Assembly: GCF_003664255.1 (NCBI RefSeq)
Contig: NZ_RCCV01000001.1
Span: forward strand, 1,550,001 to 1,614,000
Length of the DNA stretch: 64,000 nt
Reading direction: 5' to 3'
Source of the DNA: Micromonospora sp. M71_S20
GTDB taxonomy: Bacteria; Actinomycetota; Actinomycetes; Mycobacteriales; Micromonosporaceae
Positions 16,805 to 26,398 of the stretch are shown here, one piece after another. Position 1 is the stretch's first letter; each line of letters starts with the position of its first letter. The notes beneath the pieces were generated by a model. The model saw nothing but the letters and a program-made list of their open reading frames with translations. It was not told where the DNA came from and ran no database searches. The position numbers and the translations under genes are program-made.

Positions 16805-18220
16805 TCATTGCGGGATGTCCTCCAGGAGATCCGTCACCATCGCGGCGATCGGCGAACGCTCCGAACGGCTGAGGGTGACGTGGGCGAAGAGCGGATGGCC
16901 CTTGAGCGCCTCGATCACCGCGGTCACCCCGTCGTGCCGGCCGACGCGGAGGTTGTCCCGCTGGGCGACGTCGTGGGTGAGGACCACCCGGGAGCCCTGG
17001 CCGATCCGGGAGAGCACCGTGAGCAGCACCCCGCGCTCCAGCGACTGCGCCTCGTCCACGATCACGAAGGCGTCGTGCAGGCTGCGGCCCCGGATGTGCG
17101 TCAGCGGCAGCACCTCCAGCAGCCCCCGGGAGGTGACCTCCTCCAGCACGTTCTCGTGCACCACCGCGCCGAGGGTGTCGAAGACCGCCTGCGCCCAGGG
17201 CGACATCTTCTCCGACTCCGAGCCGGGCAGATAGCCCAGCTCCTGGCCGCCGACGGCGTAGAGCGGGCGGAAGACGATCACCTTCTTGTGCCGGCGGCGC
17301 TCCATCACCGCCTCGAGCCCGGCGCAGAGGGCCAACGCAGACTTGCCGGTGCCGGCCCGTCCGCCCAGGGAGACGATGCCCACCGACTCGTCCAGCAGCA
17401 GGTCGAGCGCGATCCGCTGCTCGGCCGAGCGACCGTGCAGCCCGAACGCCTCCCGGTCGCCACGGACCAGCCGTACGGTCTTGTCGGGCAGCACCCTGCC
17501 CAGCGCGGAGCCCCGGCCCGAGTGCAGCACCAGGCCGGTGTGGCAGGGCAGCCCGGCGGCGGCGTCCAGGTCCAGCGCCTCGCCGGCGTAGAGCTGGCCG
17601 ATCTGCTCCTCGGCGAGTTCCAGTTCGGCCATCCCGGTCCAGGTGGGGTCGCTGGCCTGGCCGTGCCGGTACTCGTCCGCCCGCAGGCCCACCGAGGCGG
17701 CCTTGACCCGCAGCGGCATGTCCTTGCTGACCAGGGTCACCTCCCGCCCCTCGGCGGCGAGGTTCAGCGCGACGGAGAGGATCCTGGTGTCGTTCGAGTC
17801 GGTGCGGAACCCCGGCGGCAGCACGCCGTCGTCGGAGTGGTTGAGCTCCACCCGCAGCGTGCCGCCGGAGTCGTTGGCGGGCACCGGGCGGTCCAGCCGC
17901 CCGTGCCGGACCCGCAGCTCGTCCAGCATGCGCAGGGACTGCCGGGCGAACCAGCCCAGTTCCGGGTGGTGCCGCTTGCCCTCCAGCTCGGAGATGACCA
18001 CGAGGGGCAGGACCACCTCGTGCTCGGCGAAGCGGTGGAAGGCCGCCGGGTCGGACAGGAGCACCGAGGTGTCCAGGACGAACGCCTGGCCCGCTGGTCG
18101 GGGCTCCTCGGTGTCGACCGGAGCGGCGGACGCGCCGCGGCGGCTCCGGGTGGCGCGGCGGGTCGTGGCAGTCGCGGCCGGGGTCTGGTCGGTCCCGGCG
18201 GGCGTACGGCGAGTCGTCAC
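16805..18220 (-). CDS. PIN-PhoH family ATPase/RNase
   Basis: A 471-residue fusion of an N-terminal PIN nuclease domain and a PhoH ATPase. The PIN part (about 40-180) has [12 protein letters not shown] with the acidic metal ligand, and [16 protein letters not shown]. The PhoH part (about 225-465) has the P-loop [11 protein letters not shown] with Lys293, the [12 protein letters not shown]alker B and SRVVLTHD. Mycobacterial PhoH2 of this layout unwinds and cleaves RNA. The GTG at 18220 is preferred because GGAG lies 7 nt upstream; a GTG at 18244 is an alternative. The N-terminal 35 residues are Arg/Thr-rich and variable. Confidence 0.9.
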   Translation of the reverse strand: MTTRRTPAGTDQTPAATATTRRATRSRRGASAAPVDTEEPRPAGQAFVLDTSVLLSDPAAFHRFAEHEVVLPLVVISELEGKRHHPELGWFARQSLRMLDELRVRHGRLDRPVPANDSGGTLRVELNHSDDGVLPPGFRTDSNDTRILSVALNLAAEGREVTLVSKDMPLRVKAASVGLRADEYRHGQASDPTWTGMAELELAEEQIGQLYAGEALDLDAAAGLPCHTGLVLHSGRGSALGRVLPDKTVRLVRGDREAFGLHGRSAEQRIALDLLLDESVGIVSLGGRAGTGKSALALCAGLEAVMERRRHKKVIVFRPLYAVGGQELGYLPGSESEKMSPWAQAVFDTLGAVVHENVLEEVTSRGLLEVLPLTHIRGRSLHDAFVIVDEAQSLERGVLLTVLSRIGQGSRVVLTHDVAQRDNLRVGRHDGVTAVIEALKGHPLFAHVTLSRSERSPIAAMVTDLLEDIPQ

Positions 18221-18448
18221 AGGCCTGCTCCGACGGATGGGCACCCGCCACCCGTGTTCCGCCTCCTCCGGTGCCCGGGGACACGGGGTCGGATGCGGAA
18301 CCCCGTGCGCGAGGTCGCAGATCCGGGCGGACCGGCTGGCCCGGGAGAACCCCGTGCCATGCCTAGACGCTAGCCGCGTCGGACCCCGTCGGCTAGAGGG
18401 CGGAGGTGGATCTCCGGGGACCGGCGGGTGAACTCGGCCGGCGGCGGA

Positions 18449-18489
18449 ACCGGCCGGGATGCATGCCCCCTGCGCGCATCCCGGCCGGT
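18449..18489. repeat. perfect 14-bp stem-loop
   Basis: ACCGGCCGGGATGC pairs perfectly with GCATCCCGGCCGGT across a 13-nt loop. It lies between two same-strand genes and upstream of the proposed PhoH promoter, so it may be a second terminator for the upstream unit. Confidence 0.6.
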
Positions 18490-18562
18490 GGGACCACCGT
18501 CACCGGTCTGACGTGGTCCCGACGGTGCGTGTCCGCCGCGGACGACGCACCGCGTCCTGGTT

Positions 18563-18597
18563 CCGGTCGACGGGGCCTCGGGCTCCCCGTCGACCGG
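18563..18597 (-). terminator. terminator hairpin after the 112-aa gene
   Basis: CCGGTCGACGGGG and CCCCGTCGACCGG form a perfect 13-bp stem with a 9-nt loop, directly after the stop at 18601 on the minus strand. Confidence 0.75.
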
Positions 18598-18600
18598 GGT

Positions 18601-18939
18601 TCAACCGGTCCGCCGGACCAGGGTGCCGGTCGGGTGCCGCCCGGCGACCGGGGCGACCGGCGCCGAGAACGACGAGCCGGTGTACGTGGTGCCGGGCCGC
18701 ACCACCGTGCCGGTGACCCGGGTGGTGGCGGCGGGCGACGGGCCGGCCAGGGCGGAGGCGATGGCGGCCTGGGCGTCGCGGCGACGCCGGTTCCACGCCC
18801 CCCGGTCGCCGTCGAAGTAGCCCTGCCGGTAGCCGAACCGGTAGCCGATCCGGTAGCTGAGCTGACCGTGCAGCCGCCCGGCCGCGTAGCTCGTGGCGCC
18901 GAGGACGAGGACGAGGAAGACGGCGAGGAAGGGGCTCAT
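18601..18939 (-). CDS. small membrane-anchored protein of unknown function
   Basis: A 112-residue protein. The first 20 residues (MSPFLAVFLVLVLGATSYAAG) form a transmembrane or signal-anchor helix. An aromatic Gly-Tyr-rich stretch follows (RIGYRFGYRQGYFDGDRGAWN), then an Arg-rich and a Ser/Thr/Pro-rich tail. The repeated GYR-type triplets are distinctive, but I do not recognise a family. GGAG lies 7 nt before the ATG. It is 31 bp downstream of the next gene on the same strand, so the two may form an operon. Confidence 0.6.
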   Translation of the reverse strand: MSPFLAVFLVLVLGATSYAAGRLHGQLSYRIGYRFGYRQGYFDGDRGAWNRRRRDAQAAIASALAGPSPAATTRVTGTVVRPGTTYTGSSFSAPVAPVAGRHPTGTLVRRTG

Positions 18940-18970
18940 CCGGCGGCTCCGGTGCGCCGCGGGTCCCGGG

Positions 18971-19318
18971 TCATCGCTCCTCCGGCTCGGTCGACGTGGG
19001 CTCGGCGACCAAAAGCCGGTCCAGGTCGTCGGTGCTGACCTCCTCGACCAGCTCGACGCTGATCCGGCAGCCGTCCAGGACGACCTCGGCCACCGAGGAG
19101 CGGCGGATCTCCCCGCCGGCGTCGTACACGCGGACGCTGACCTCGGGGCAGCCGAGGTGGGTACGCCAGGCGTCCCACTCGGTGCGGTCGCCGACGCTGA
19201 GTGACAGGTAACGGCAGCCCCGGGCGAGGTAGAGCCGCCATGGCGCGCTCAGGCCCGTGGCCACCCCCTCCGCGATCAGGCCGAAGGCCTGGGCACGGGT
19301 GGCTAGCTCGGTCACCAC
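18971..19318 (-). CDS. conserved hypothetical protein, 115 aa
   Basis: A soluble protein with MVTELATRAQAFGLIAEGVA at the N-terminus, then YLARGCRYLSLSVGDRTEWDAW, VSVRVYDAGGEIRRSSVAEVVLDG and an acidic tail SVELVEEVSTDDLDRLL. No family is recognised. Two adjacent GTG codons (19318 and 19315) can start it, with a G-rich Shine-Dalgarno upstream. It is divergent from the helix-turn-helix gene and shares the repeat-bearing intergenic region with it. Confidence 0.6.
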   Translation of the reverse strand: MVTELATRAQAFGLIAEGVATGLSAPWRLYLARGCRYLSLSVGDRTEWDAWRTHLGCPEVSVRVYDAGGEIRRSSVAEVVLDGCRISVELVEEVSTDDLDRLLVAEPTSTEPEER

Positions 19319-19360
19319 ACCCCCCTCGCGCCGGGGGCGTGACGCATGTGAGCACTGATC

Positions 19361-19529
19361 GTCTCATGCACGTGACACACCGTAGATTGTCTCATGGACG
19401 TGACAGTATCAGCTTTTCGTCCGTTTACGACGACCTCTACGGGCATCTATCCTGCCCAGGTGACACCCCTCAGGAGCGGTGCCGGATCGTTTACCGGCGC
19501 CTCGACAACTACGTCACGTCCGCGTGACA
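19361..19529. promoter_or_regulatory. repeated GTCTCATG-ACGTGACA sites upstream of the helix-turn-helix gene
   Basis: The 17-mer GTCTCATGCACGTGACA (19361-19377) recurs at 19389-19405 with one change, 28 bp apart. A third related site, CGTCACGTCCGCGTGACA (19512-19529), contains a TCACG-N4-CGTGA inverted repeat. The sites lie between two divergent genes, one of which encodes a DNA-binding protein. This looks like an operator array, possibly autoregulatory. Confidence 0.5.
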
Positions 19530-19579
19530 ACAGCGTGCCAGGACACGCGCCGGTGGACGGATGGTCGTACCGTCACCGA

Positions 19580-20020
19580 GTGACCGAGACGGCCAACGCA
19601 CGGAAGATCGCCTTCGCCACCTTCGTCCGGAGGGCGCTCGACGAGGCCCGGGCCACCCGGGCGTGGAGCGGCACCGAGGTGTCCCGTCGCACCGGCGTCT
19701 CCCGTCAGACCATCAACCGTTGGGTCCGGGGCGACTGGGCGAGCGACCCGGAGGCCGAGCGCGTGGTCGCGTTCTGCGAGGGCCTCGGCCTCAGCCCGGC
19801 GACCGCCTTCGCCGCGCTGGGCTGGGAACGGGCGACCACCCAACGCAGCACCCCGGCCCCACCGCCGATGGACCCGGACGTGGAGGCGCTGCTGCGTCGG
19901 CTCGTGGACCCCGACGTCTCCGACGCGGAGAAGTTCCACATCCGGGAAACCATCAGATATCTCGCGTATCGCCCCACACTCCCGGTCGATGTCCGAAAAC
20001 GAGGGAAACAGGCCGGCTAG
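19580..20020 (+). CDS. helix-turn-helix (XRE-like) transcriptional regulator
   Basis: A 146-residue protein. Residues about 8-75 form an XRE-type DNA-binding domain (FVRRALDEAR, then GTEVSRRTGVSRQTINRWVRG, the recognition helix-turn-helix, then AERVVAFCEGLGLSP). The C-terminus (DPDVEALLRRLVDPDVSDAEKFHIRETIRYLAYRP) is a helical region seen in actinobacterial regulators. The GTG at 19580 is chosen because TACCGT (19568-19573) lies 6 nt upstream, suggesting a leaderless mRNA; the frame is open further upstream with no similarity and runs through the repeat array. Targets are unknown. Confidence 0.8.
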   Translation: MTETANARKIAFATFVRRALDEARATRAWSGTEVSRRTGVSRQTINRWVRGDWASDPEAERVVAFCEGLGLSPATAFAALGWERATTQRSTPAPPPMDPDVEALLRRLVDPDVSDAEKFHIRETIRYLAYRPTLPVDVRKRGKQAG

Positions 20021-20182
20021 TTCCTCAGATGGCGAAAGAACGGCAGGTCAGACTCATTCGTTTCGCTCCGGGGCCGGAACGGGCGCGCTAGCGTCCGTAC
20101 TCGTACTGCTTGGGCTCGTCGTCGGCGGGGGGACGGGACAAGGCCGAACCCAGCCCTGCGGGACAGAAGGAGGGGTCTGTCC

Positions 20183-20536
20183 ATGACCCTGAAGTGGATG
20201 GCAGTCGTGATCGCCACCGTGTCGCTGACACTGGGCGTGACCGGAAACGTGGTGACCCTGGCGGTCAACGGCGGGCAGCTTCCCCTGCTCGTCAACCTCG
20301 TCGCGCTCACCTGTGCCGGCACCGCGGTGATCCTGGCCGTGGTCGCCGAGCTGCACCACCGGCTCGACGACCGGGTCAGCGCGCTGACCGAATTCCTGGT
20401 CAACAAGCTGCAGGAGATCGAGGAGCGCACCGGCGACCGCAACAGCGGATTCGTCGAGGGTTACCTGCTCAACCACGGCCAGGAGGCCGCCGTCGTGCCG
20501 TTCGGCCGGCGGGGACGGGGAGCCGCCGAACGCTGA
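20183..20536 (+). CDS. small two-helix membrane protein
   Basis: A 117-residue protein with a strong AGGAGG Shine-Dalgarno (about 20168-20174). Two hydrophobic helices (MAVVIATVSLTLGVTGNVVTLAV and LLVNLVALTCAGTAVILAVVAEL) are followed by a cytoplasmic helix (HHRLDDRVSALTEFLVNKLQEIEERTGD) and a basic tail. No family is recognised. It is downstream of the helix-turn-helix gene on the same strand, 162 bp away, but has its own good ribosome-binding site. Confidence 0.65.
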   Translation: MTLKWMAVVIATVSLTLGVTGNVVTLAVNGGQLPLLVNLVALTCAGTAVILAVVAELHHRLDDRVSALTEFLVNKLQEIEERTGDRNSGFVEGYLLNHGQEAAVVPFGRRGRGAAER

Positions 20537-20639
20537 CCGTCGGGCCCGTCGCACCCCGACCGCGCGCCCCCGGGGCACCGGCCGGAGGCCACCTCTCGGC
20601 CGGGGGTTGAGCCGCCCCACCCGGGGTACGCTGTCGCGC

Positions 20640-21464
20640 GTGCCGCCGTTGAATCTGGGCAACCAGCAGCCGAGGATCCCGTTGGACGCCGACCAGGCCT
20701 GGCGGACGACCGCCGGGAGGGCGGCCGGGACCGTGCTCTTCTTCGACTTCGACGGCACCCTGGCGCCTGTCGACGACGATCCCACCGCCGTGCGTCCCGC
20801 CCCGAAGGTGCTGGCGGCGATCGAGGCGCTCGCCCCGGTCGTCCGGCGGATCGCGATCGTCTCCGCGCGTCCGGTCGACTTCCTCCGCGACCACCTCGGT
20901 GGCCTCGCCGGCGTCGACCTGTACGGGCTCTACGGCCTGGAGCACAGCCACTCCGGCGGCGAGACCGTGACGGAGCCGGCGGCCCTGCCCTGGGTGCCCA
21001 CCATGGCGGAGCTGGCCGACCTGGCCCGGGCCGAGCTGCCCGAGGGCGCGCTGGTGGAGTACAAGCGGCTCTCCGTGGCGCTGCACTGGCGCACCGCGCC
21101 GCAGCTCGGCGCGTCCGTGGAGCGGTGGGGCCGGGCCCAGGCCGAGCGGCTCGGGCTCAAGGTCCAGGCCGGGCGGATGGTGCTGGAGCTCAAGCCCCCG
21201 GTCGATCGCGACAAGGGCATGGTCATCGACGAGATCGTCCGGGACGCCGAGGGCGCCTGGTACTTCGGCGACGATGTCTCCGACATCAAGGCGTTCGCCG
21301 CGCTGCGGGCCCGGGCCGCCGCCGATCCGCACTTCTTCGGCGTCTGCGTCGCCGTCGCCAACCCCGAGACGGGCCACGAGGTCGCGGAGGCCGCCGACCT
21401 GACCCTGGACTCCCCCGCCGCCCTCGGCGCGTTCCTCACCGACGCCACCCGGCACCTCACCTGA
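20640..21464 (+). CDS. otsB: trehalose-6-phosphate phosphatase
   Basis: A HAD-superfamily enzyme that dephosphorylates trehalose-6-phosphate, the second step of OtsAB trehalose synthesis. The 274-residue product has motif I FFDFDGTLAPVDDDP, motif II IAIVSARP, and the C-terminal FGDDVSD metal motif, with the cap domain between. The GTG at 20640 is chosen because a TACGCT -10 hexamer (20627-20632) ends 7 nt upstream, suggesting a leaderless mRNA. otsA is not in the window. It converges on the cis-prenyltransferase gene. Confidence 0.93.
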   Translation: MPPLNLGNQQPRIPLDADQAWRTTAGRAAGTVLFFDFDGTLAPVDDDPTAVRPAPKVLAAIEALAPVVRRIAIVSARPVDFLRDHLGGLAGVDLYGLYGLEHSHSGGETVTEPAALPWVPTMAELADLARAELPEGALVEYKRLSVALHWRTAPQLGASVERWGRAQAERLGLKVQAGRMVLELKPPVDRDKGMVIDEIVRDAEGAWYFGDDVSDIKAFAALRARAAADPHFFGVCVAVANPETGHEVAEAADLTLDSPAALGAFLTDATRHLT

Positions 21465-21572
21465 CGCGTCCGGGCCGGGCCGGGGCGACGCGCCCGGCCG
21501 GCCCGGCGAGGCCTCGGAAGCGGCCGGGCTACGCGCTCGGGCCGGCCGGTCCGGCGAGGCGTTCCGGGTCGG

Positions 21573-22346
21573 TCAGGCGCCGTAGCGGCGCTGGCGGTTG
21601 GCGTAAGAACGCAGGGCGCGCAGGAAGTCGATGTGCCGGAACTCCGGCCAGTTGAGTTCGCAGAAGTAGAACTCCGAGTGCGCCGACTGCCACAGCATGA
21701 AGCCGGAGAGGCGCTGCTCGCCGCTGGTGCGGATGACCAGGTCGGGATCGGGCTGGCCCCGGGTGTAGAGGTGTTCGGCGATGTGCTCGACGTCCAGCAC
21801 CTCGGCCAGTTCCTCGAGGGTGCCGCCGGTGGCGGCGTACTCCAGCAGCAGCGACCGCACCGCGTCGGTGATCTCCCGCCGGCCGCCGTAGCCGACCGCG
21901 ATGTTGACCTCGGTCCCGCCGCTGCGGTCCCGGGTGCGTTCCTCGGCGGCCTTCAGCGCGGCGGCGGTCGAGGCCGGGAGCAGGTCGAGCGCGCCGACCA
22001 TCCGCAGCCGCCAGGGATTGCCCTCCTCGGCCAGCTCGACCACCAGATCCTCGATGATCTGGAGCAGCGGGTCGAGTTCCTTGGCCGGTCGGCGCAGGTT
22101 GTCGGTGGCCAGGAGGTAGAGCGTCACGTGCCCGATGCCGGCCTGGTTGCACCAGCCCAGCATGTGCTTGATCTTGACGGCGCCCATCCGGTGGCCGTCG
22201 TTCGGGTCGACGTAGCCCATCTCCCGGGCCCACCTGCGGTTGCCGTCGCACATCACGCCGACGTGCCGGGGCACCGGCTTGCCCGCGAGCTTCGCCGTGA
22301 GGCGACGCTCGTACACGGAATAGATCAGGTCCCGCAGAGTCATCAC
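21573..22346 (-). CDS. uppS: isoprenyl transferase (cis-prenyl diphosphate synthase)
   Basis: A 257-residue UPP-synthase-family enzyme that condenses IPP onto an allylic primer in cis. Visible marks are the HVGVMCDGNRRWAREMG motif with catalytic Asp, the AVKIKHMLGWC helix, DLVIRTSGEQRLSGFMLWQSAHSEFYF and the aromatic WPEFRHIDFLRAL. The product may be a short-chain Z-FPP (as I recall for the mycobacterial homologue that also lies near phoH) or a long-chain carrier for cell-wall synthesis; chain length cannot be read from sequence. Starts GTG 22346 or ATG 22343 are possible, and TACGCT lies just upstream. Confidence 0.9.
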   Translation of the reverse strand: MMTLRDLIYSVYERRLTAKLAGKPVPRHVGVMCDGNRRWAREMGYVDPNDGHRMGAVKIKHMLGWCNQAGIGHVTLYLLATDNLRRPAKELDPLLQIIEDLVVELAEEGNPWRLRMVGALDLLPASTAAALKAAEERTRDRSGGTEVNIAVGYGGRREITDAVRSLLLEYAATGGTLEELAEVLDVEHIAEHLYTRGQPDPDLVIRTSGEQRLSGFMLWQSAHSEFYFCELNWPEFRHIDFLRALRSYANRQRRYGA

Positions 22347-22374
22347 CCTGCAGCGTAGCGACCTGCGCGCCGGA

Positions 22375-23532
22375 TCACCGCCTCGGAGTCCGCTCCCGCG
22401 CCGACAGACCGATGCCGATCATGCCCAGCGTGCGGGCGTCGAGCCGCCCGTCGCCCAGCCCCAGCTCCACCACCGTCCGGTAGACGCGGTCGTCCCGATC
22501 CGCCGCGCGGACCGCCGCGTCGACCACCCGGCGGCGCCGGGCCAGCCATGCCGCCAGCGAGCTGTGCCGCAGGTGGGTCCCGAGGCGTCGGCGCAGCGTC
22601 GCCGCGTACCGCCGAGCGGCCTGCTCGGGCGTGCCGGCGGCCGCCGCCCCGGCGAGCGCGCCGGAGAGCAGCGCGTAGAAGATGCCCTCGCCGGTGAACG
22701 GGTTGATCAGGGAGAGCGCGTCGCCGGCGAGCAGCAGCCGGCCGCGCCCGGGAGCGGGCCGGTGCGTCGACAGCGGCAGGTGGTGGGCCCGCAGGTCGGT
22801 GACCGTGGCCGGGTCCGTGCCGGGCAGCAGCGCGCCGAGCCGGTCGACCAGGTGCGCCCGGGTCAGCGGCTCGCCCCGCAGCACCTCCCCGTACCCGACG
22901 TTCGCCCGACCGTCCCCGATCGGGAACGACCAGGCGTACGCCGGCCAGCGCGGCGCCGAGGTGACGATGAGCTGTTCGGGCGGGCCGGGCAGCGCCGGGG
23001 CGTACCCCCGGATGGCGAGCGCCAGGTGCCGGTCGGGATTCGGCCGGTGCCCGAGCGCCCGCCGGACCACGGACCCGGCGCCGTCCGCGCCGACCACCGC
23101 CCGCGCCGCCAGCGCGCCGTCGAGCACCACCCGGTCCGCCCGGACCTCGACGTGCCGCACCGCGTGCCGGCGCAGCCGCGCGCCGGCCGCGACCGCCGCC
23201 GCCACCAGCCGGGCGTCGAAGACCATCCGGGGCACGGTGTACGCCGGCCGGGGCAGCGCCCGGGCCACGGCGCCGCCGCCCGGACCGACCAGCCGCAGCG
23301 CCGGCAGTGGCGCGTACCCGGCCACCGCGTCGGGCACCCCCAGCTCGGCCAGCACGTCCAGCGCGTGCGCGGCGATGCCGTCCCCGCACGCCTTGTCCCT
23401 CGGGAAGTCGGACCGGTCCAGCAGCAGCACGCTCGCCCCCGCCCGCCGGGCGGCCAGCGCGGCGGCCGACCCTGCCGGACCGGCCCCCACCACCACCACG
23501 TCGAACTCGTCGCCCACGGACTCGTCGTCCAC
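22375..23532 (-). CDS. geranylgeranyl reductase family flavoprotein
   Basis: A 385-residue FAD enzyme of the family that saturates prenyl chains. The N-terminal FAD site is [23 protein letters not shown], followed by LLLDRSDFPRDKACGDGIAAHALDVL, the GG-reductase CGDGI motif. The second FAD contact is RGRLLLAGDALSLINPFTGEGIFYALLSG. The GTG at 23532 is preferred because GGAGG lies 7 nt upstream and similarity starts at once; ATG 23571 is an alternative. It is transcribed toward the isoprenyl transferase, 28 bp away, suggesting an isoprenoid operon. Confidence 0.85.
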   Translation of the reverse strand: MDDESVGDEFDVVVVGAGPAGSAAALAARRAGASVLLLDRSDFPRDKACGDGIAAHALDVLAELGVPDAVAGYAPLPALRLVGPGGGAVARALPRPAYTVPRMVFDARLVAAAVAAGARLRRHAVRHVEVRADRVVLDGALAARAVVGADGAGSVVRRALGHRPNPDRHLALAIRGYAPALPGPPEQLIVTSAPRWPAYAWSFPIGDGRANVGYGEVLRGEPLTRAHLVDRLGALLPGTDPATVTDLRAHHLPLSTHRPAPGRGRLLLAGDALSLINPFTGEGIFYALLSGALAGAAAAGTPEQAARRYAATLRRRLGTHLRHSSLAAWLARRRRVVDAAVRAADRDDRVYRTVVELGLGDGRLDARTLGMIGIGLSARERTPRR

Positions 23533-23653
23533 TGCGTCGCCTCCCACCGCCGGTCCGGCTCCTGTGGCCATCCTGCCGCCGGAGGCGCCCACCGCCTCGA
23601 AACCCGCCCGGCACGTCGGCCAGCCCACCCCGTGCCGGGTGACCAGCAGGGCC

Positions 23654-24514
23654 CTACGCCGGCCGAGCGGCGCGTTCGGCGCGGGTGGCGCGCCAGAGGC
23701 CGTAGATCGTCAGTGCGGCGGCGGCCACCAGCGGGCCGCCGTCGCGGACCAGCCCGTCCGGGCCGAGCAGCCACCAGCACAGCGGCAGGTCGACGGCGAG
23801 CACGATCGCGGTGACGGCCACCAGCAGCGTGCGCGCCCAGCCCTTGCCGCGCATGAGGAAGGCGGTGCAGAAGAGCACCGCGTAGCTGGTCACGATCCCG
23901 GCGGCGAACCAGAGCAGCACGGCGGGCACGGCGGCGAGCCGGTCGTCCAGCACCGCGCCGCCGGCGACCAGCGCCGGGACCAGCATGAGCGGGCTGTAGG
24001 TGAACGCCGCGACCCGGCTGGTGAGCAGCCAACCGCTGACCTCCGGCCGGCGGGGCGGGGTCTCCCGCCAGGAGATGCCCTCCCGGTCGATGACCAGGCG
24101 GGGCCGGTGGCGGACCAGGTGCCCGGACACCGCGGGCGAGCGGTAGAGCAGCCAGACCACGGCGGTGCAGAGCACGGTGAGCAGGGCGAACCCGAGCAGC
24201 CCCGGCAGCGGCGGCACCCCCTGCCGGGGCACGATCAGCCGGCCGATCGCGAAGACCGTGGTCACCGCCAGGATCAGCCCGAACGGCCGGGCCACGGTCC
24301 GGCCCCGACGGACGTGCCCGATCAGCAGCAGGAAACCGAGCGAACGGAGCATCGCCCAGCCCGTCCGCACCGCCAGCCCGAAGCCCTGCTCCGGGGCGTA
24401 CCACCAGTTGAGCAGCTCGACCACGACGGTGGCCGCCGCGGTCAGCGCGAGCAGTGCGGTCAGTGCCCGGACGGCGGACGGCCGCCGGACCTCGGTCGCG
24501 GCGGCCGTCCTCAT
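23654..24514 (-). CDS. polytopic membrane protein of unknown function
   Basis: A 286-residue protein with about seven or eight hydrophobic helices, for example LTALLALTAAATVVVELLNWW, FGLILAVTTVFAIG, LLGFALLTVLCTAVVWLLY, VPAVLLWFAAGIVTSYAVLF and TLLVAVTAIVLAVDLPLCWWLLG. A cytoplasmic loop near residue 140 (HRPRLVIDREGISWRETPP) separates two halves. No family is recognised. It lies 121 bp upstream of the geranylgeranyl-reductase-like gene, same strand. Confidence 0.6.
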   Translation of the reverse strand: MRTAAATEVRRPSAVRALTALLALTAAATVVVELLNWWYAPEQGFGLAVRTGWAMLRSLGFLLLIGHVRRGRTVARPFGLILAVTTVFAIGRLIVPRQGVPPLPGLLGFALLTVLCTAVVWLLYRSPAVSGHLVRHRPRLVIDREGISWRETPPRRPEVSGWLLTSRVAAFTYSPLMLVPALVAGGAVLDDRLAAVPAVLLWFAAGIVTSYAVLFCTAFLMRGKGWARTLLVAVTAIVLAVDLPLCWWLLGPDGLVRDGGPLVAAAALTIYGLWRATRAERAARPA

Positions 24515-24556
24515 GGGATCCGATGATGCCCGGTCGGGGCGTCTGTCACACCTGTC

Positions 24557-26398
24557 TCAGCGCTGCGGCGCCGCGTCGAGCCGGGCACGCAGCGCGTCCA
24601 GCTCCGCCCAGAGCACGCCCGGCAGCTTGTCGCCGAACTTCTCGAACCACTCGGTGACCATCGGGAGCTCCTTGCGCCACTCCTCCGGGTCGACCTTCAG
24701 CGCGATCCGGACGTCCTCCGGGGTCATGTCGAGGCCCTCGACGTCGAGCGCGTCCTGGGCCGGGACCATGCCGATCGGCGTCTCCACCGCCTCGGCGCGC
24801 CCCTCGATCCGCTCGATGATCCACTTGAGCACCCGGGAGTTCTCGCCGAAGCCGGGCCAGAGGAAGTTGCCCTCCGGGTCCTTGCGGAACCAGTTGACGT
24901 AGTAGATCTTCGGCAGCTTGGACTCGTCGCCGTCGGTGCCCTTGCCCATCTCGATCCAGTGCCGGAAGTAGTCGCCGGCGTGGTAGCCGATGAACGGGAG
25001 CATCGCCATCGGGTCGCGCCGGACGACGCCGACCGCGCCGGAGGCGGCGGCGGTGGTCTCCGAGGAGAGCGTCGCGCCCATGTAGACGCCGTGCACCCAG
25101 TCGCGGGCCTCGGTCACCAGCGGGATGGTGTCGCGGCGGCGACCGCCGAAGAGGATCGCGTCGATCGGCACGCCGTTCGGGTCGAAGTAGTCCTCGGCCA
25201 GGATCGGGCACTGGGTGATCGGGGTGCAGAACCGGCTGTTCGCGTGCGAGGAGAGGCTGTCGCTCTCCGGCGTCCAGTCGTTGCCCTTCCAGTCGACCAG
25301 GTGCGCCGGCGGGTCGCCCATGCCCTCCCACCAGATGTCCCCGTCGTCGGTGAGGGCGACGTTGGTGAAGATGGAGTTGCCGCGGTCCAGCGTCCGCATC
25401 GCGTTGGCGTTGGTCTTCCAGTCGGTGCCGGGCGCGACGCCGAAGAGGCCGTACTCGGGATTGACCGCGTAGAGGCGGCCGTCCGGGCCGAAGCGCATCC
25501 AGGCGATGTCGTCGCCGATGGTCTCGACCTTCCAGCCCGGGACGGTCGGCTCCAGCATGGCCAGGTTGGTCTTGCCGCAGGCCGACGGGAAGGCCCCGGC
25601 GACGTGGTAGACCTTGCCCTCGGGCGAGGTGATCTTGAGGATGAGCATGTGCTCGGCGAGCCAGCCCTCGTCGCGGCCCATCACGCTGGCGATGCGCAGC
25701 GAGTAGCACTTCTTGCCGAGCAGCGAGTTGCCGCCGTAGCCGGAGCCGAAGGACCAGATCTCCCGGGTCTCCGGGAAGTGCGAGATGTACTTCGTCTCGT
25801 TGCACGGCCACGCCACGTCCTGCTGGCCGGGGGCGAGCGGGGCGCCGATGGAGTGCAGCGCGTGGACGAAGTCCGCGTCGTCGCCCATGGCCTCCAGGAC
25901 CTTGGCGCCCATCCGGGTCATGATGCGCATGGAGGCGACCACGTACGGGCTGTCGGTGATCTCGACGCCGAACATGGGGCTCTCGGCCTCGACCGGGCCC
26001 ATGCAGAACGGGATGACGTACATGGTGCGCCCGCGCATGCAACCGCGGTACAGCTCCGTCATCGTCCGCTTCATCTCGGCCGGCGCCATCCAGTTGTTGG
26101 TGGGGCCGGCGTCCGCCTCGTCGACGGAGCAGATGAAGGTGCGCTCCTCGACCCGGGCGACGTCCGTCGGGTCGGTCCGCGCGTAGAACGAGTTGGGCTT
26201 CTTCTCGGGGTTGAGCCGGATCAGGGTGCCGGCCTCGACCAGCTCGTCGGTGAGGCGGCGCCACTCCTCGTCGGACCCGTCCACCCAGACGACGCGGTCG
26301 GGGGTGGTCAGTTCAGCGACCTCACGGACCCAGGCGAGCAGTTTCGGGTGGGACGTCGGGGCCTGATCGATACCCCGAACGGTAGCCGGAGCAACCAT
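24557..26398 (-). CDS. pckG: phosphoenolpyruvate carboxykinase (GTP)
   Basis: A 613-residue GTP-dependent PEPCK that converts oxaloacetate and GTP to PEP, the entry to gluconeogenesis. The P-loop [15 protein letters not shown] carries the reactive Cys274 and Lys276. Other family marks are [34 protein letters not shown] and [12 protein letters not shown]. The start ATG at 26398 has AAGGAG upstream. The promoter region holds a TACGCT -10 box and a CRP-like palindrome, in keeping with carbon-source control. Confidence 0.97.
   Translation of the reverse strand: MVAPATVRGIDQAPTSHPKLLAWVREVAELTTPDRVVWVDGSDEEWRRLTDELVEAGTLIRLNPEKKPNSFYARTDPTDVARVEERTFICSVDEADAGPTNNWMAPAEMKRTMTELYRGCMRGRTMYVIPFCMGPVEAESPMFGVEITDSPYVVASMRIMTRMGAKVLEAMGDDADFVHALHSIGAPLAPGQQDVAWPCNETKYISHFPETREIWSFGSGYGGNSLLGKKCYSLRIASVMGRDEGWLAEHMLILKITSPEGKVYHVAGAFPSACGKTNLAMLEPTVPGWKVETIGDDIAWMRFGPDGRLYAVNPEYGLFGVAPGTDWKTNANAMRTLDRGNSIFTNVALTDDGDIWWEGMGDPPAHLVDWKGNDWTPESDSLSSHANSRFCTPITQCPILAEDYFDPNGVPIDAILFGGRRRDTIPLVTEARDWVHGVYMGATLSSETTAAASGAVGVVRRDPMAMLPFIGYHAGDYFRHWIEMGKGTDGDESKLPKIYYVNWFRKDPEGNFLWPGFGENSRVLKWIIERIEGRAEAVETPIGMVPAQDALDVEGLDMTPEDVRIALKVDPEEWRKELPMVTEWFEKFGDKLPGVLWAELDALRARLDAAPQR

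Larger units (their letters stand above)
18221..18600. other. 380-bp region upstream of PIN-PhoH: two hairpins and a possible promoter
   Basis: No gene is supported. It contains a perfect 14-bp stem (18449-18462 with 18476-18489) and a 13-bp terminator-like stem next to 18601. A minus-strand TAGCGT at 18367-18372 could be the -10 of the PhoH gene, giving a leader of about 140 nt. Confidence 0.5.

Noticed and set aside
19361..20020. The helix-turn-helix gene and its 115-aa divergent neighbour as a toxin-antitoxin pair
   Set aside because: They are divergent, not co-transcribed, and the 115-aa protein shows no toxin motif.
22682..24526. A 614-codon plus-strand frame opposite the geranylgeranyl-reductase-like gene
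   Set aside because: No motif, Ser/Arg/Gln-rich, antisense to two convincing genes.
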